Shown: positions 36,982 to 50,490 of the stretch, piece by piece | Numbering within the stretch: position 1 is the first letter of the stretch | How the letters are laid out: each line of letters starts with the position of its first letter | From: Primulina eburnea | Taxonomy: Eukaryota; Streptophyta; Magnoliopsida; Lamiales; Gesneriaceae | DNA length: 64,000 bases | Assembly (NCBI RefSeq): GCF_022965805.1 | Contig: NC_133106.1 | Span: 32,973,913-33,037,912, forward strand | Direction of reading: 5' to 3' | The notes under the pieces: generated by a model | Database searches by the model: none | Told to the model about the DNA's origin: nothing | Seen by the model: the letters and a program-made list of their open reading frames with translations, nothing else | Position numbers and translations under genes: made by a program

Positions 36982-37078
36982 CAAGGGACGATGATGATAC
37001 ACATAACTTGGTTCGCTCGTCGTGCATAATGGCCAAGCAGCCTTTGATGATATGCAAACAAGTATCTGAGTCCCCTTG
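36982..37078 (+). ncRNA. Probable C/D-box snoRNA (orphan)
   Basis: A terminal stem, caagggac paired with gtccccttg (one bulged C), encloses a perfect C box ATGATGA (36991-36997) and a D box CTGA (37066-37069). An internal C'-like TGATGA lies at 37045-37050. The C-to-D distance of ~79 nt is typical. The guide next to the D box would be atgcaaacaagtat, for which I recall no rRNA or snRNA target. A clear D' box is not seen. C/D snoRNAs direct 2'-O-methylation with fibrillarin in the nucleolus. The call rests on boxes plus stem only. Confidence 0.5.
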
Positions 37079-37631
37079 TATTCATATCTGTTTGTGAGCA
37101 AAATGAAATGGTTGCTTCTTTTCAATGGTGAATGATTCTGACATTTGAAATAGACATTCAATGAATTACACACTATTTTTTATCCTTCGCATTCTGTGAC
37201 TGTTGAGCATCGAAGATCCTCATGTGTTTAAAGCCAATCATTTCAAGACAAGTGAATCAAATATTTTAGATCATACATCATAAACTCTGTTAAGAGAACC
37301 TTGATTTTTGTAAAACATAAGTCGACTGGCTTGCACAATCTCATCCAGATATTAAATCCCTGCACAATCTCCAGTTTCTTTTTCTTTCTTTTTTTTAAAA
37401 AACACATCAGTTTCTAAGTTAGAAAAGTAACAAAAGACTTTGGACCTCAGATAGCACAACTTGACAGCCAATTCTTGCTATTTCCGAACTGTTATAATAT
37501 ACCAAAGAACGACACCAAACTAAGAAAAGTACAGAACAGTTGGGGTTCCTAATTCTTCTAGGATTCCATGGAACTTCGACAGGAAAACGAGGCACACCAG
37601 AAGTACACGGCTACACACCAAACAGTGAATG

Positions 37632-40600
37632 TTATTTCCACAACTTAACGGTCTTGTCGTGACTTGCAGAAGCAACTAACCCGGCTACTGGCGACACAGC
37701 CAGTGAAGCAATCAATCCTTCGTGTGCTGGAAGGGTCATGGTTTTGTTCTCCGACATGTTCCAAAGCTCGAGTGCCTGCAAATAAATACAATACTATTAA
37801 CTAAATTTAGACTTTCTCACGTGCAGGGAAAAGTGAATCTTGAATCGAGCTAGCCCAGAACCACCAGCTACTTGGGAATTTCTCGAGCCGAATCGAATAT
37901 TATATACATCCATATTCTGAATTGTCAAGCTCAAAACGTGCCCGAAAATGTCCGAATATTATTTCTAATCAAAATTATTTTGTTCCATGGTTCACCAGTT
38001 TTAATATATATAACAATAAGCTCTAGTCATATTTCTACTCTCTAACAGAGCTCAAAACTAAATTAACTGATCTCTAATTAAACTCTGAATTGAGACAAAC
38101 TTGACCTCGTATAGTTCAATTTTTTAGTCTCTGGACCATATAAATTTTTTTCAGCTCGAGGTCAAATGAGTAATGTTAGTATTGATTCGATTCATTACAA
38201 CCCTAATATTGATAACAATCTTCACAATTACTCAAAAGGTAAAAAAATAAGAAATAAACTTACCTGGTAACAACCAATAACAAGCAATGATGAATAGGTA
38301 GGATGGAACACACATGAATAGAATTTGTTTCCATTACAACTAAGGTTGTGCAAACAATCCCCTTCACTTCCAGACCTCATCGTCCAAACTCTAACCGAAT
38401 CCTCGCTCACCGATGCCAAGAGTTCTCCAGATGGATCCCAGCATACAGAAAGAATGGGTTTTGTGTGACCCTGTGGCGATAATAATGACAATACAATAAG
38501 GTAAAACCGGTTAAAATAGCAACTCACAATTCAATATGTATGACATATAGCATGACAGAACGAAAAAAGAACCATCCAAACTTCAAGGAGATGAGAGAAT
38601 AAGACCTTCAATGAGTTTCGACACACTTGAGTCTCTGCATCCAATATTGACACAACATTCTCAGCAGCAGCTGCAAGATATCTTCCCAGACGGGGTTGAA
38701 ATCTCACTCGGGCCGTGCCACCCTAAACCAACAAGAGATTTTAAACGTAAGTTTACGTCGACAACAAATATATGAGTAACATGCATACACAGCCCGAAAG
38801 AGCTAGAGAATGAAAAAGTGAAATTCGACAATGAAAAGACTTGATTATGGAAGTAACTGATTAACTTAATTAATTATTTCGATCTTCCACCTTGAAAACT
38901 CTGGGACAGCTACCATTATTGATACTCCAGTATCTTATCTCACCATCTCCATCACAAGAACAGACGAGATCTTCTTTATTTGGATGAAAGTCTAATGACG
39001 TCACACCCGCTGAATGTCCAGTAAATGTTCGAAGTGAATAGCTAGGCTGCAGTAATGGCCATTAATAAAGATGACTGACACCAAAATCTCCAAATAAAAG
39101 AATATTCAGACAATATTGAGCCTGAAAGAGGTGATAGGAGCAATAGCCCTCCACTCTTAAATTGTCTTATAAACTCACATATTTTGTTTGTGTTACATAT
39201 GTTTCCATACAAAAATATGATTGTACTCCCTGTAAATTTTTCAAGTTTTAGCTTTGGCTCCACCAATATTTTCAGAAGGGTCGGAAGCTAAAAAAAATTG
39301 GGAGAAAAGAAAATAATGTGCAAGAGAAAAAGAAAGTGCACGAAAATCTAAATGTCCGCAGGAAAAATTCTTTGCCGAGGACACAAGAAATACAAATGCT
39401 GTGAAATGCAACTGGAACACCAAAGGCATACACAAAAGGATCCTTATAATGAAGAAAACCTACAGAAAGGATCATGGCTATTGAATTAAAGGAAAATGAA
39501 ATTCCTAAACTGAGCATAAGTCCATGCAAATGTGTGTAAGCATCATCAACTAACATTATCCGCATCCCAAACTCTGACAGTTTTGTCAAAAGAAGATGTG
39601 GCAAGGCGGGCCATGCTAGGACTAAAGCGAATATCAGTAATAAGTGACGAGTGTTCTTCAAGAGTGCTTTTTGGCTTCAATGTATCTGTATACCACAACA
39701 CAGCCTGCATCATTTCAAACATAATTTCATATTATTTCTTCTGGGACATTAAGCTTTAAAGAGTACATACTATAGTTTGTTACATACTTGTTCTACTAGT
39801 GTAAATTATAGTTATCAACTGCAACTCTCACCTTCTTGTCATGACCACCACTAGCAAGTAACTTCCCATCAGATGAGAAGTGGCAACATACAACTTTACT
39901 AGAACTAGCACGAACTGAAATCACTTCCGTAAATGTAAACCCTGGAAAGTGCAAACGTCGAATCAGAACATACTGGTCTTTTACAAATAAGAATTCGCAT
40001 TCAAATTTCTTTCAAGCTCATCAGAAAAAGCTTGAAAGAGTTCATGCTTCTGGTTTCATAAAACCAAATCACAATTAGCAGTCACATGACAGACAACACA
40101 AATCAACTCAAAGATTCATTTTTTTACAGCATATTACTGAAAAAAATGCACTCATATTGTAACTAATGTACACTCAATGTTGTCAGGTTTTGGACAATCT
40201 CCAAAAAATTTTGCTAGTCAAAATAAAATTTCCAAGTCATAGTTTCTTAATTGATACCAATAATCTAAGGTCTGGAAATAAACATCATTGTGCAAACTCA
40301 TCCGCGTATTTGGCCGATTAGTTGGCGCAGTTGGAAGTTGCTACTCGAATTTTCGATATTCCTTTTTATTCCCACCCACCCCACACAGACACAAAACAAA
40401 AAGAAGCCAGTCAATGACACGAGAACATCATTGTTGATTAGAGGAACTTTGAAAATTTATACAATTGTAACAAAATAGAGTTGAAACACAATAAATCATC
40501 ACCATAAATGCTTACAACTGTAAATTCCAAAAATCTGAATGCAGGCTAGAGAAGATTCCATAAAAAATCCTTTTACTTGCCTTTGCTAACATCCATACAA

Positions 40601-43600
40601 CGGCCAGCTGCATCTCTAGGGTCGGCATCATCATGAGACAAAAAAGACTCAACATTGTCTTCAACATCATCCACAAAACGATCCGTATCAGCTTGAACAA
40701 GATCTTTATCATCCCACTGCCAAAGATAGATTCCAAGAAGAAGTTGCAGAAATTGAACTCAAACTTTATTCGCCAAAGATGAGACATGAGACACTCTTAC
40801 CAATTGATTTGATGGTGATGTAAGACTACCAGTAGTGTCTGCTCCAAACATCATCAGGGGCTTCGAAGAACTGCCACTATGTGGCAAAGCAGAAATTGAC
40901 ATCACATCTCCAGGTGTATGAGTTGAGGGTGTTGAGGGAGCTGAACTTGGAGATGGACCAGCTGTGTTGGCAGTTCCTGAGCTGTTGGCAGGGCCGGAAG
41001 ATGACACAGGCTGCTTTCTCTTCCTTCCACCATGGTTTTTTGAAACCTTGAATGCATGAAATACCATGTTAGGAAACTACACCATTTTGAAACTTCAGAT
41101 GCATACCCTGGAAACACTCATCAAGAGCAACACAAGCACTGATGAGGGTTCCTTAAGAGCTTTTAGCAATATATTATCAGATCAAATTAAATTTAACTGG
41201 ATATAATCTAAACTGTGATGTATTTTCTGTATTCATGAAAACACACAAACTAATTATCGTACAAAAAATTATCAATGAGCTAGTGACATTTTAACTCAAC
41301 TAACAGGATAAAATACTCGAGCCTAACAACGCATAAGCTAGACTGAACACTAATAAACTGGTCAGTGCAAGGCCAGCAGTTTTCAAACATTGTCAGTATT
41401 GACCAGTTGATCGAAAATGGCTAAAGACTGATTCTGTATGTGCAATTTTAATTTCTAATAAAGAATATTTTCAAATCTACAAGGTGCATCAATTGATATG
41501 CTTTCACGATGTATAATTTTCCAACAGTCAAACCAGATCATCCTCTACATATCATGGCTTTTGAAATTGCATCACGGAGAAGGGAATAAATATTCCATAT
41601 TACTCCAGGTATGCAGAATGAGTATATTTTCAAATAAGCGAAAATTGATGAACCTGATCATTTCCACGAAAAGAATTTGACATGCCGCCATCACATGTGA
41701 CACTGGCGGTACCCATTATTTTCTCTGGCTGGAGATTGTGATTTGAACTCTGAGACTGCTGACCTGAGAAAGCATGCTGTTGAAACTGCTGCTGCAGCAG
41801 TTGATTACTGTTCTGTTGTTGTTGCTGCTGCTGCTGCAGTTGATTAATGTTCTGTTGCTGCTGCTGCAGTTGATTACTGTTCTGTTGCTGCTGCTGCTGC
41901 TGTTGTGCCATTCTCAACTACACAACATACAAACACAGTGATATATAGAATCCAAGAACCATGAAATAAATTTCATTGCTCTCTCTCCCAAAAAACATGA
42001 ACAACCAACCATAAATGTAAAACCAATTATCAATCAAGGAAAAGCAACCTTCATTAACATCTCTGGATCTGTACGAGGCAAAGCTTGCAACGAGGCTCCA
42101 ATGTTAGGAACTATATCGCCAACTGAATTAGCATGGTCATCTTTCCCCATGGACAAACTTCGGTTATTTAGAAGCATTTTCAGCCTTCTGCTCTCTATGT
42201 CACTGGCAGATGGGGAAGTTATATTCTGCTGTGCAAGCATAAGCTGCTGTTGGTGCTGGGGTGTCAGCATCTGCAATTGATGAAAAGGCTGAGAACCCTG
42301 CATAAATGACTTTGGCTGCTGGATAAGTCCAGAACGGAGCTGATCAAGATCCTATCAATGTAGCCACACAATATTAAATGAAAGATGAGATGATAATCGA
42401 GGAAACAGGTTGATCACAACATTAATTTGCAAAGCCTCGCTAATCTCATTCAAAATTCTAACATAAAATAACAAATGATTAAGGAATAGGTTGTTCTGGC
42501 AACAAAACCAAGGTGCAAATGCAGCTTGACAAATTAAAAGCCTAAAATAATATGCCAAAATTGACCTTGAACTTAAAAACTAGACGAACTATTAATTTGG
42601 GTTAATTACTATAGCATGTCACGGTCTGTTGACTAAGAACCAAACCACCGAAATATAATAACCTCAACGGGTACCTTTAAGGTTAAGAACCCATCTAACC
42701 ACATAAAAGTTATCACGTAGGAAAATCTACCATGGTTATCAAGATCATGTCCTACGGTGTCACAACTGCTAAGTTCGCATAAAAAGTGGCCTAGTCGATT
42801 ATATTCACAAAACAACGAGGTAAAGCCATAATATACTCACTGTAAGAGGCCATCCTTTTAGCGTCAAATTATTTCCACCTTGATTTGACCCTACAGCAAT
42901 AAGAATCATATAATTGCAGCTTATACAAAACAAATCAATAAATTTATCAAACAAATGGCACTAATATGTTCCATCTCTGCCAGAGTTGTTGGCGTTCACA
43001 CTCTCATCTTGATATAAAATAATACTCACAGTAACGACTTAATATTACTCATAACAAGAAGAAGAAGCGTCATAGTGCATGTGTTTAGAGTACAAACATA
43101 AACTACTCGTAGCCAACCAATCTGAAAAGAGTGTACCTGGGATTCCGATCAACGATCCTTCAGGGCCAACAGCTCTGGGGTTCAAGATGGGATTCATTTC
43201 ACCCTTGATGTCCTGTTTATAGATATCTATGACTAACATCCATGCAAGTACAAACATTACTAGAAAATTTTTAGAAGAGAACAATAGAGGATGATACTGA
43301 CTGGTGTAGACCCTGGAAATTGCTGACCTCGTGCTTGAACTTGGGGGGATAATCCACCAGCTGTACCGTGCAGCACTTGCCTGAGAAAATGGATTTGGAT
43401 TGTTGACAAAAGCATACATGACAAAAATTCGCCTAAGGGGATACAGCTCACATTTGGGGTTTAAAATCTTACCAAGCTAAGAGCACCATTTAGGAAGCTT
43501 AACAAGTTCGTTCTCATGAAAATTAAGAATTTACACCCTCTTAAACCCCCTTATTCACTTTTACACCAGAGAAAAAAGAAGGCAATCTTATTATCGATCA

Positions 43601-45871
43601 TACTGAGCATACCCAGAAGGTTGGCCAGCTGCTGCAGCTGATTTAAATATTGAAGTATGATTCTGATCCAAAATCTGTCCTACATTATTGCCAAATCTTT
43701 GCTGAAATTAAGCATTGCACAGTTAGCAATTGGAACTAAACTTTTATTTCCAGCATGCCCCTATATGTAACTTGTACCTTCATAGCCGCATCATCCAATG
43801 AATCTCTCTGAACAGGGAGCTTTAATTTCTCCTCATACATCTTGGTTGCCAATGCATTTGCAGTACCAGGATTCTGCCTCACAAGAGGATCATTTCCAGA
43901 GATGCCATTAGCAGTTCCATTCAGGAAGGGGGCATCCTCACGCCGTTGCTGCTGAGGTCCCTGTTGTTGATGTTGCTGCTGTGGCTGTTGTTGATGTTGC
44001 TGCTGTTGCTGTTGCTGATGTAGCTGTTGCTGTTGTTGATGTTGATGTTGATGTTGTTGTTGCTGCTGCTGCTGAGCCTGCCGCTGCAGTAAAAGCTGCT
44101 GCATCTGCATCTGCATCTGCAACTGCTGCTGCTGTGGGTGTTGCGGCTGTTGTGATTGTTGCTGCTGTTCCCTTGCCTTCATCAACTGAGACTGTTTTTT
44201 AAGTTAAGTGGAACAAAAAATAGATTTCAGCACTACAATGGTGCTAGAGACCAGACTGGAAAGTCTTGATTTTCCAATGAATGGTAGACTCTAAAATTTC
44301 TCAAGAATTATATCATTCCTACACCTAAACGCTTTGTTTCTGGAACAAATAATAGGTACATGGAGATGAGCAAAAAATATGTTGCACAGGGAGAAATTGT
44401 TAAACGAATAACACCATGTCTCTTATCGGTGATTCCTCGTAACTACTGCATATTCAAGTGATGAGAGCGTAAAATTCTGAAAATAGTTGAGGTAAGCAAA
44501 TAGGGAACTGTTTTCTGTAGAAAAACATCTGTTAGATGTCAATATACCAAATGACATTGTGTTCTGCATCGAAGAAAGAACGAAAATATTCATACTAGTA
44601 ACACATAAGGCAACGGAAACTAATGTTTGTAAATCAAATGTCAACACCATACATGTCAAACAAATTTGCATAGGTAGGAAAAGAAGAAACGGAAGAATAC
44701 ACTATTGTGGTCTTACTTGGAACTTCCAGGATATCCCCAGTATGGAAGTTAATGAAAATTCATTTCACTCGGAATTCAATTAAACATGTAAGCTTAGCGA
44801 CATAAAACAATTAGCTAGGAAGTTTTTCAATCAAAATACAACATTATCTAAGCAAATTCATGCTGATTGGATAAAATTATATTTGTGGCATTAAAACAAA
44901 ATTGAATTAAATGCATGGTGATTGATTGGACTAAAATTTTAGAGTTGCAGCCAACCTCAATGTAAGAAGCAGCAACATCGGAGTGTTTCTCATTTGTCCT
45001 GGCAATAAATATGTCCCAGAACACCGACCACCATTCAAAGAGAAAACCACCAGGAGCATCAATAGCTGAAGCGAGCACAAAAAATTAATAAACATTGACA
45101 GAGGAAAACTCCTTAAATAAGAACCCTATTATCCACAACTTGGTTTTGAAGACTTACCGACAGGGTCAGACGATACTTTTCCTTCGGCTTGAAATGCCTG
45201 AGCAGTGGCTTTTAAATCTCTTTTCACCAGATAATCATGTATATAGACATCCAGCCTATAAGTAAAAAAAATCAAAATGCATCAGTACATAATAATAGAG
45301 TACCACGGGTCGAAGAAGCTTAATTATATAGCACAAGAAGAATGTTCAAGGAAAAGGGCGAATGAACCAAAAGAGAACCCCAGTATCAATAAGACACGAA
45401 GGGCCGAGGACCCAAAGAATTTCACCGAACTTAGAGGCCGCTCATGTCTGTCTATCATAAAAATAAAAAAAAAATCAAACAAATAAACAACAAAGAGAAA
45501 AATGGTTTCGAAGCTTTTATTATAACCCTAGAATACAAATGAAAAATCTCGTGTTCTTCGCACAAACTGAAACCTCGGGGGAAAGATAACAACAGACCGT
45601 CCTAGCTGAATGGGTCAAAGAACTAGCAAGCACAGAGACGTACAAGATTCAAGAACCAAAACTTCATACAGAAATCGAACAATTTTTTTAGGGAATCTTA
45701 CCCAGGAACGAAAATTTAATCCCTTCAACAAAAAAAGGATCGAAAATTTAATAGAAACTCCAAAAAATCTATAATACCGAAATTCTGACAGTAAAAAAAT
45801 TCAGACGCTTAAAAACAGCACCAACAAAAAAGAACTTACATTTTATCAGCTTCCCAGTTGGTTTGAGACAT
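37632..45871 (-). CDS. LUG: LEUNIG-type transcriptional corepressor
   Basis: There are 18 exons on the minus strand, first 45871-45840 and last 37775-37632, giving 926 aa, matching LEUNIG. The order is: LUFS/LisH domain at the N-terminus ([51 protein letters not shown]) which binds SEUSS; a long Gln/His-rich stretch (exon 44191-43778, and exon 41917-41654); a conserved [19 protein letters not shown] segment; then seven WD40 repeats from [18 protein letters not shown] to [15 protein letters not shown]. It recruits TPL/HDAC19 and represses floral homeotic and pectin-related genes. The other exons are 45255-45158, 45065-44956, 43701-43613, 43380-43302, 43212-43137, 42890-42841, 42351-42049, 41046-40801, 40716-40581, 39941-39832, 39704-39555, 39046-38891, 38722-38606 and 38470-38264. 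All junctions are GT-AG except a GC donor after 40581. No disruption was seen. Confidence 0.95.
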
Positions 45872-47149
45872 GTTTTCCAATCCAGTTGCTCAGAATAAAA
45901 TAATCCGACTAAAAGACGCACCTTTCCTTGGATCTCCACCGCTTAAGCTTCTGAAATTTGTTTATCACATCAAGCCCACAAAATATAAGAAAAATACGAA
46001 AGTTTCGATATTCTCAACAGCTGAAATACCGCAGACGAAGTAAGCACATAGAATCTAAGCCAGGCACTTTAAAGTTCAATCGGAAAAAAAACCAAGAAAT
46101 CTTGAAACCACAACAGAAAAACAAAGATAACTATTACACTAAACATCAACACCATACACATGCACACATAAACATTCCATTAAAAATACAACAAATTTGT
46201 ATTATTAGTTGGATTAAAAAACTGGAAACGAACAATAAAGACGCGAAGAGATTACCTAAAACCCACCCCAAAACAGCAAATATTCTTATTTTTTTCCTTA
46301 ACTTGGGCATCATTTTTTTTAAAAAAAAAATATCGCAAAGAGATTCTTATTTTTTTTAAAATTATTTTCTCTGATTAAAGCTTTGTTGGTGGATTTGTGA
46401 GAGATGTTGCCGTCTTGCAAGTATCATTATGCATTTATGCCTATCAATGGAAATTTACCCGAAAGTCCTTTTCAGTTAGTCAAATTTCCTGTTTAAGACC
46501 ATTCCTGCAGGATGGCGAAAATGAAATTGACCAAAATAGGCCTTGAGAGATATCCAGCGAGATTGCTTAAAATTGAGGGTTGAATTGTCAATAGACTTGG
46601 TCTCCAGCTTTAAGAACACCTTTTTAACTGTGAGACTTGTTTTGTTATTTCATTTTAGACCTTCAATTTTCGCACATTTTCATCCAACGGATGAACATAT
46701 TTAATCGATCGGTTCGATTGGTAAAAAAAAAAAATCGATTGTTCGATTTTAATCGATTGCTCACCCCTTCACCCTCGCTATAAAACACATGTACGTGAGA
46801 TGTAAAAGTCGAGGGAGAAGAAGAACTATTTCAAACTATTTTGCGAAATAAACATCAAAATGTTGAAATGAAAAATCAAAATTTTCACGTCATACTATAA
46901 TTAAATATCATTTCAGTTAACATTAGACAGTCTGAAAATGTTTTTGAAAGAGAAAATATAAATGTACAGAGTCAAGATAGAGGATAATGTATAAACTAAC
47001 TCAATTGAACAATCTCCTTGCACACACTCGGGTTCGCGTCAACCTCTTAAAAGTAGTATATACACCTCTTAAAAGTAGTTTTGAAATTCAGAATTTTGGG
47101 TCACAACATTCATTAATTTAAATAAATATTATTTATCTATTAGAGTTTG

Positions 47150-47198
<49 letters not shown>

Positions 47199-50100
47199 CT
47201 CAAATTTACTCCAAGACCGTAAAAGTTAATCCTAAAATAAAATTACACAAAAATATATCAATTAAACATATCAGAGGTTGGAATAATGGGAAATATGAAA
47301 ATAAAAATACTAATTATTACGAGCCTATTAAAATCTCCCACACCTAAACGATGCTTGTTCTCAAGCATAAAATAGATCAACTCATTATCTCAATTTTTCG
47401 TCCTCCTTCCGCTTCCTCTACTTATCCAAAACATTTTTTTCATGCAACAAGACATTTTAATTTCAGAGCATCTCACAAAATAACATCATGAACAATCACT
47501 GCAATCAGAATGTGTGAAATTAAAATGCATGGGATTTAACAACTCCTCACAAGATTCACTCATTAGTGTCTATGATATATATCAACAAACTCTCGTGTCA
47601 AATGCATTGAATTTTTTTTATCATAGACTTGCAAATATATCAACATCCTTCCACTAAATGAATGATTTAAAATACACAGAAAAAATGGCTATAAATTGGG
47701 TTGTAACTTGACTAGGGGTAAGGTAGGATAAAATGAGACAATGAGCTATGGAATTGAAGATATCATACGCACTTTTCACAAAAACAATTGTATCGAAATA
47801 ATAACATCTTCAATCTCATTATAACATCCAAGATCATTTTTTTCTTCTTCGTTGCTCTTATTTTCCTTCTCATTCCGTCTTTTCATTTTTTTTAAGACAA
47901 TGACTTCGAGCTTTAATCGCTCGATCACAACAATTTGCAATTTCTTGGCTCAAAACGATGCTAAATACGAAAAATTTGTATGATTTTCTAATTTAGGGAT
48001 CAACTTGAGGAATAACCAAAAGAAAGTTATAATTCAGATAAGGATATGGAAACTGATATGATAAAGAGATTAATGAGCCAGATATATTTGCTACGCATAT
48101 TGGGATCACGGTCTTTGCGTTAGCTAGCGATTTTGGTTGCAGTCGGACCTTCTAATACGAATTCATGATGAGTTTCGTTTTAATCGAGCTTACAAAATTA
48201 TCTTCTAACACTTCTATTCATATTTCCATTATTACATTAATATTATGCGCGAGGAGAGGCACGTCATATTATAATCTTCTTGCACAGGTGCATGTGTTTT
48301 TTTCAAATGGAAATTTGCTTATACAGCTAGAGCATGTTTGAATACTTAATGTTTTGCTTCATTTTGTTTTGATTAGGGGCGATCAAATTTTTTTATTATT
48401 ATTGTTCTTTTGCATGAGACAATTAGATCAATATAAATACCTATCGATTAGACCAACAAATAATTTTCAATATTTTGTATCGATTTTCATCAGAAAAAAA
48501 CATGTAGACAATGGAGGGCAGAATTTTTTTTATTTTTTTTTTTAATCAGGGACTACAACCACATTTTTTTGATAAAACTTATCACAAATCTACTTTGAGT
48601 TTGGGGATTTAAAAGTAATTTTATTTTAATTGATTTAGATGTTATCATAGTTTATTTACCTTTGGAGTAAATGCATGTGCCATATCCAGCACGATTGCTT
48701 ACTTTTTAAAATAAATTAGGATCTAAGACCAACATGAATATGTATGAATCATCTAAACAGACGACCATCAAACCCCCACCCCAACCCTTACTCCAAAGCT
48801 TCGGTGATGAGCTCTGGTGGGCTCTAACTCCAAGAGCGACATATCATTTTGATAACCAAGAAAACTCCAGAAAAGAAGGAAGCTCCAGCTACAATTGTTT
48901 CATCAAACTTGCACATACATTTTCAGAATAGAACGTGAATGTATTTTGGAGGAGACGCGACCACATGTTTCCTTTCTCTGTTGCAACTTGCAAAATTTTC
49001 ATCTGTTTAATTTCTACTAATAATTGCCAACATCACATGTCTTCCCATTTACTCTTTCGCATACACTAATAATATGCATGTAAAGACCTTATTCGATGAT
49101 CACCAATACACGTCAAAATTAGAATATTTCAAGATCAATATTGGGGTAAAAACATGCAAATCATTGCTCCAAAAGGTGAAATCGCTCACCTTAGGCGCCC
49201 CTCATCCCCGACCTGACAGGAATGTGAGAGGAAGTAAATCATGGTGACTCAGCCAACCAGCCGCAGCTAAAAACATGCAAATCATGATCATATATATGAT
49301 AGATATTTCGAATAATAAGAAATATTTTTTTATCTGTTATCCAAGTTTTAACTTTAAATAAAGACAATTTTTTTATCACAATCAATCGTTATTTAACTAT
49401 TACAATCATCACAAATAAGCTATCGATACCACATCAAAACAAACAAATAATACGAATAACAAACAAAAATAAATAAACACAACTCACGCATATCATTAAG
49501 TTCTCCACACAGAACATAAAGATACAAAAAGTTCTCCACAAACATGCAGCATCGACCTGGTACTATACATAGTCGCCTTTTTTTGTAGTAGTATTGCTCC
49601 ATGTACAATAGCTTTCTACATGCAGCATCGGCCTGGTACGATATACATAGTTGCCAAAAGATCATGAGTTTAACTAGTATATATGTAAATGGGGAATGCA
49701 TGGATTATATATAACTCTCTATTGCTGGCAAATCATGAGTTTCCAATCCATTCAAACCAAGAGTCTCGCAAATCTCTGGAGTCAAATTAACTAAAATAAC
49801 TTCCCATTTGGCATCAACTCCACAAGACCATGGGTGACCATCTCTCTCATTTTTCCAGTACTCATCATTTTAATTCATTTCTTATATAATAATATTTATA
49901 GATATATATGACAGGAAAGAACATGGATGATTTAATAAAATATAGCAATAGACATAGGATTTAAGAGTGTAAGATCAGGCAGCAAATATTTGTGTGGCAA
50001 GTCCAGTATTTACAGACAACTTAGCTCCCTTTGATCTAATGGCACCATCCGATCCCTCTCTAAAATATATAGGAGAAATTAAAAGTTTTATTCCTATTGT

Positions 50101-50490
50101 TGTGACATCCCTTAGCACGTAGAGTAAAAAAAATAAACAAAGAGGAGCAAAATCACAAAGAGCTAAATATATATATAGGACCAAAAAAATTAAATTTTCC
50201 CGATTTATTAAAAACCTAATTTCTATATCAAAGTTTCTTTCCATTTTGTTAATCTAAAAAATTGATTAACAAAGTGTAATTAATTCAAAAAATTGAGTCT
50301 TGAACCAGGTCAAAACGATTATTAAAATATCTTAAAATTTTAACCAAACATTGTATAAATGTTTGATTATTCATCTATCATTGTTTCATCAACTCAACCA
50401 AACACACCCTTATAGTATAGGCATATACAGAGAGGGCATATCGTGACTAATTAACAAACTTAATTTGGATCTAATGTGGCTCTTTTCTAA
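45872..50490. other. Upstream region of LEUNIG and gene-poor DNA
   Basis: 45872-46440 is leader and promoter of the minus-strand LEUNIG gene. A segment duplicated elsewhere follows (46435-46715), then an (AT)n tract at 47158-47196. Beyond that, AT-rich DNA contains a repeat-like GC-richer island near 49170-49270 (gaaatcgctcaccttaggcg). No gene can be supported. Confidence 0.4.
46435..46715. repeat. Segment duplicated at 59470-60400, uninterrupted copy
   Basis: Blocks such as gaccattcctgcagga, aaattgaccaaaatagg, gagggttgaattgtcaat and cggatgaacatattta recur in the same order and orientation about 13 kb away. Here the copy is continuous. It lies roughly 570-850 bp upstream of the LEUNIG start codon. 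Divergence by eye is modest. Confidence 0.85.

Noticed and set aside
43981..44202. Plus-strand frame coding Ala/Val/Asp repeats
   Set aside because: It is the complement of the LEUNIG Gln/His-rich CAG/CAA repeat exon and has no independent support.
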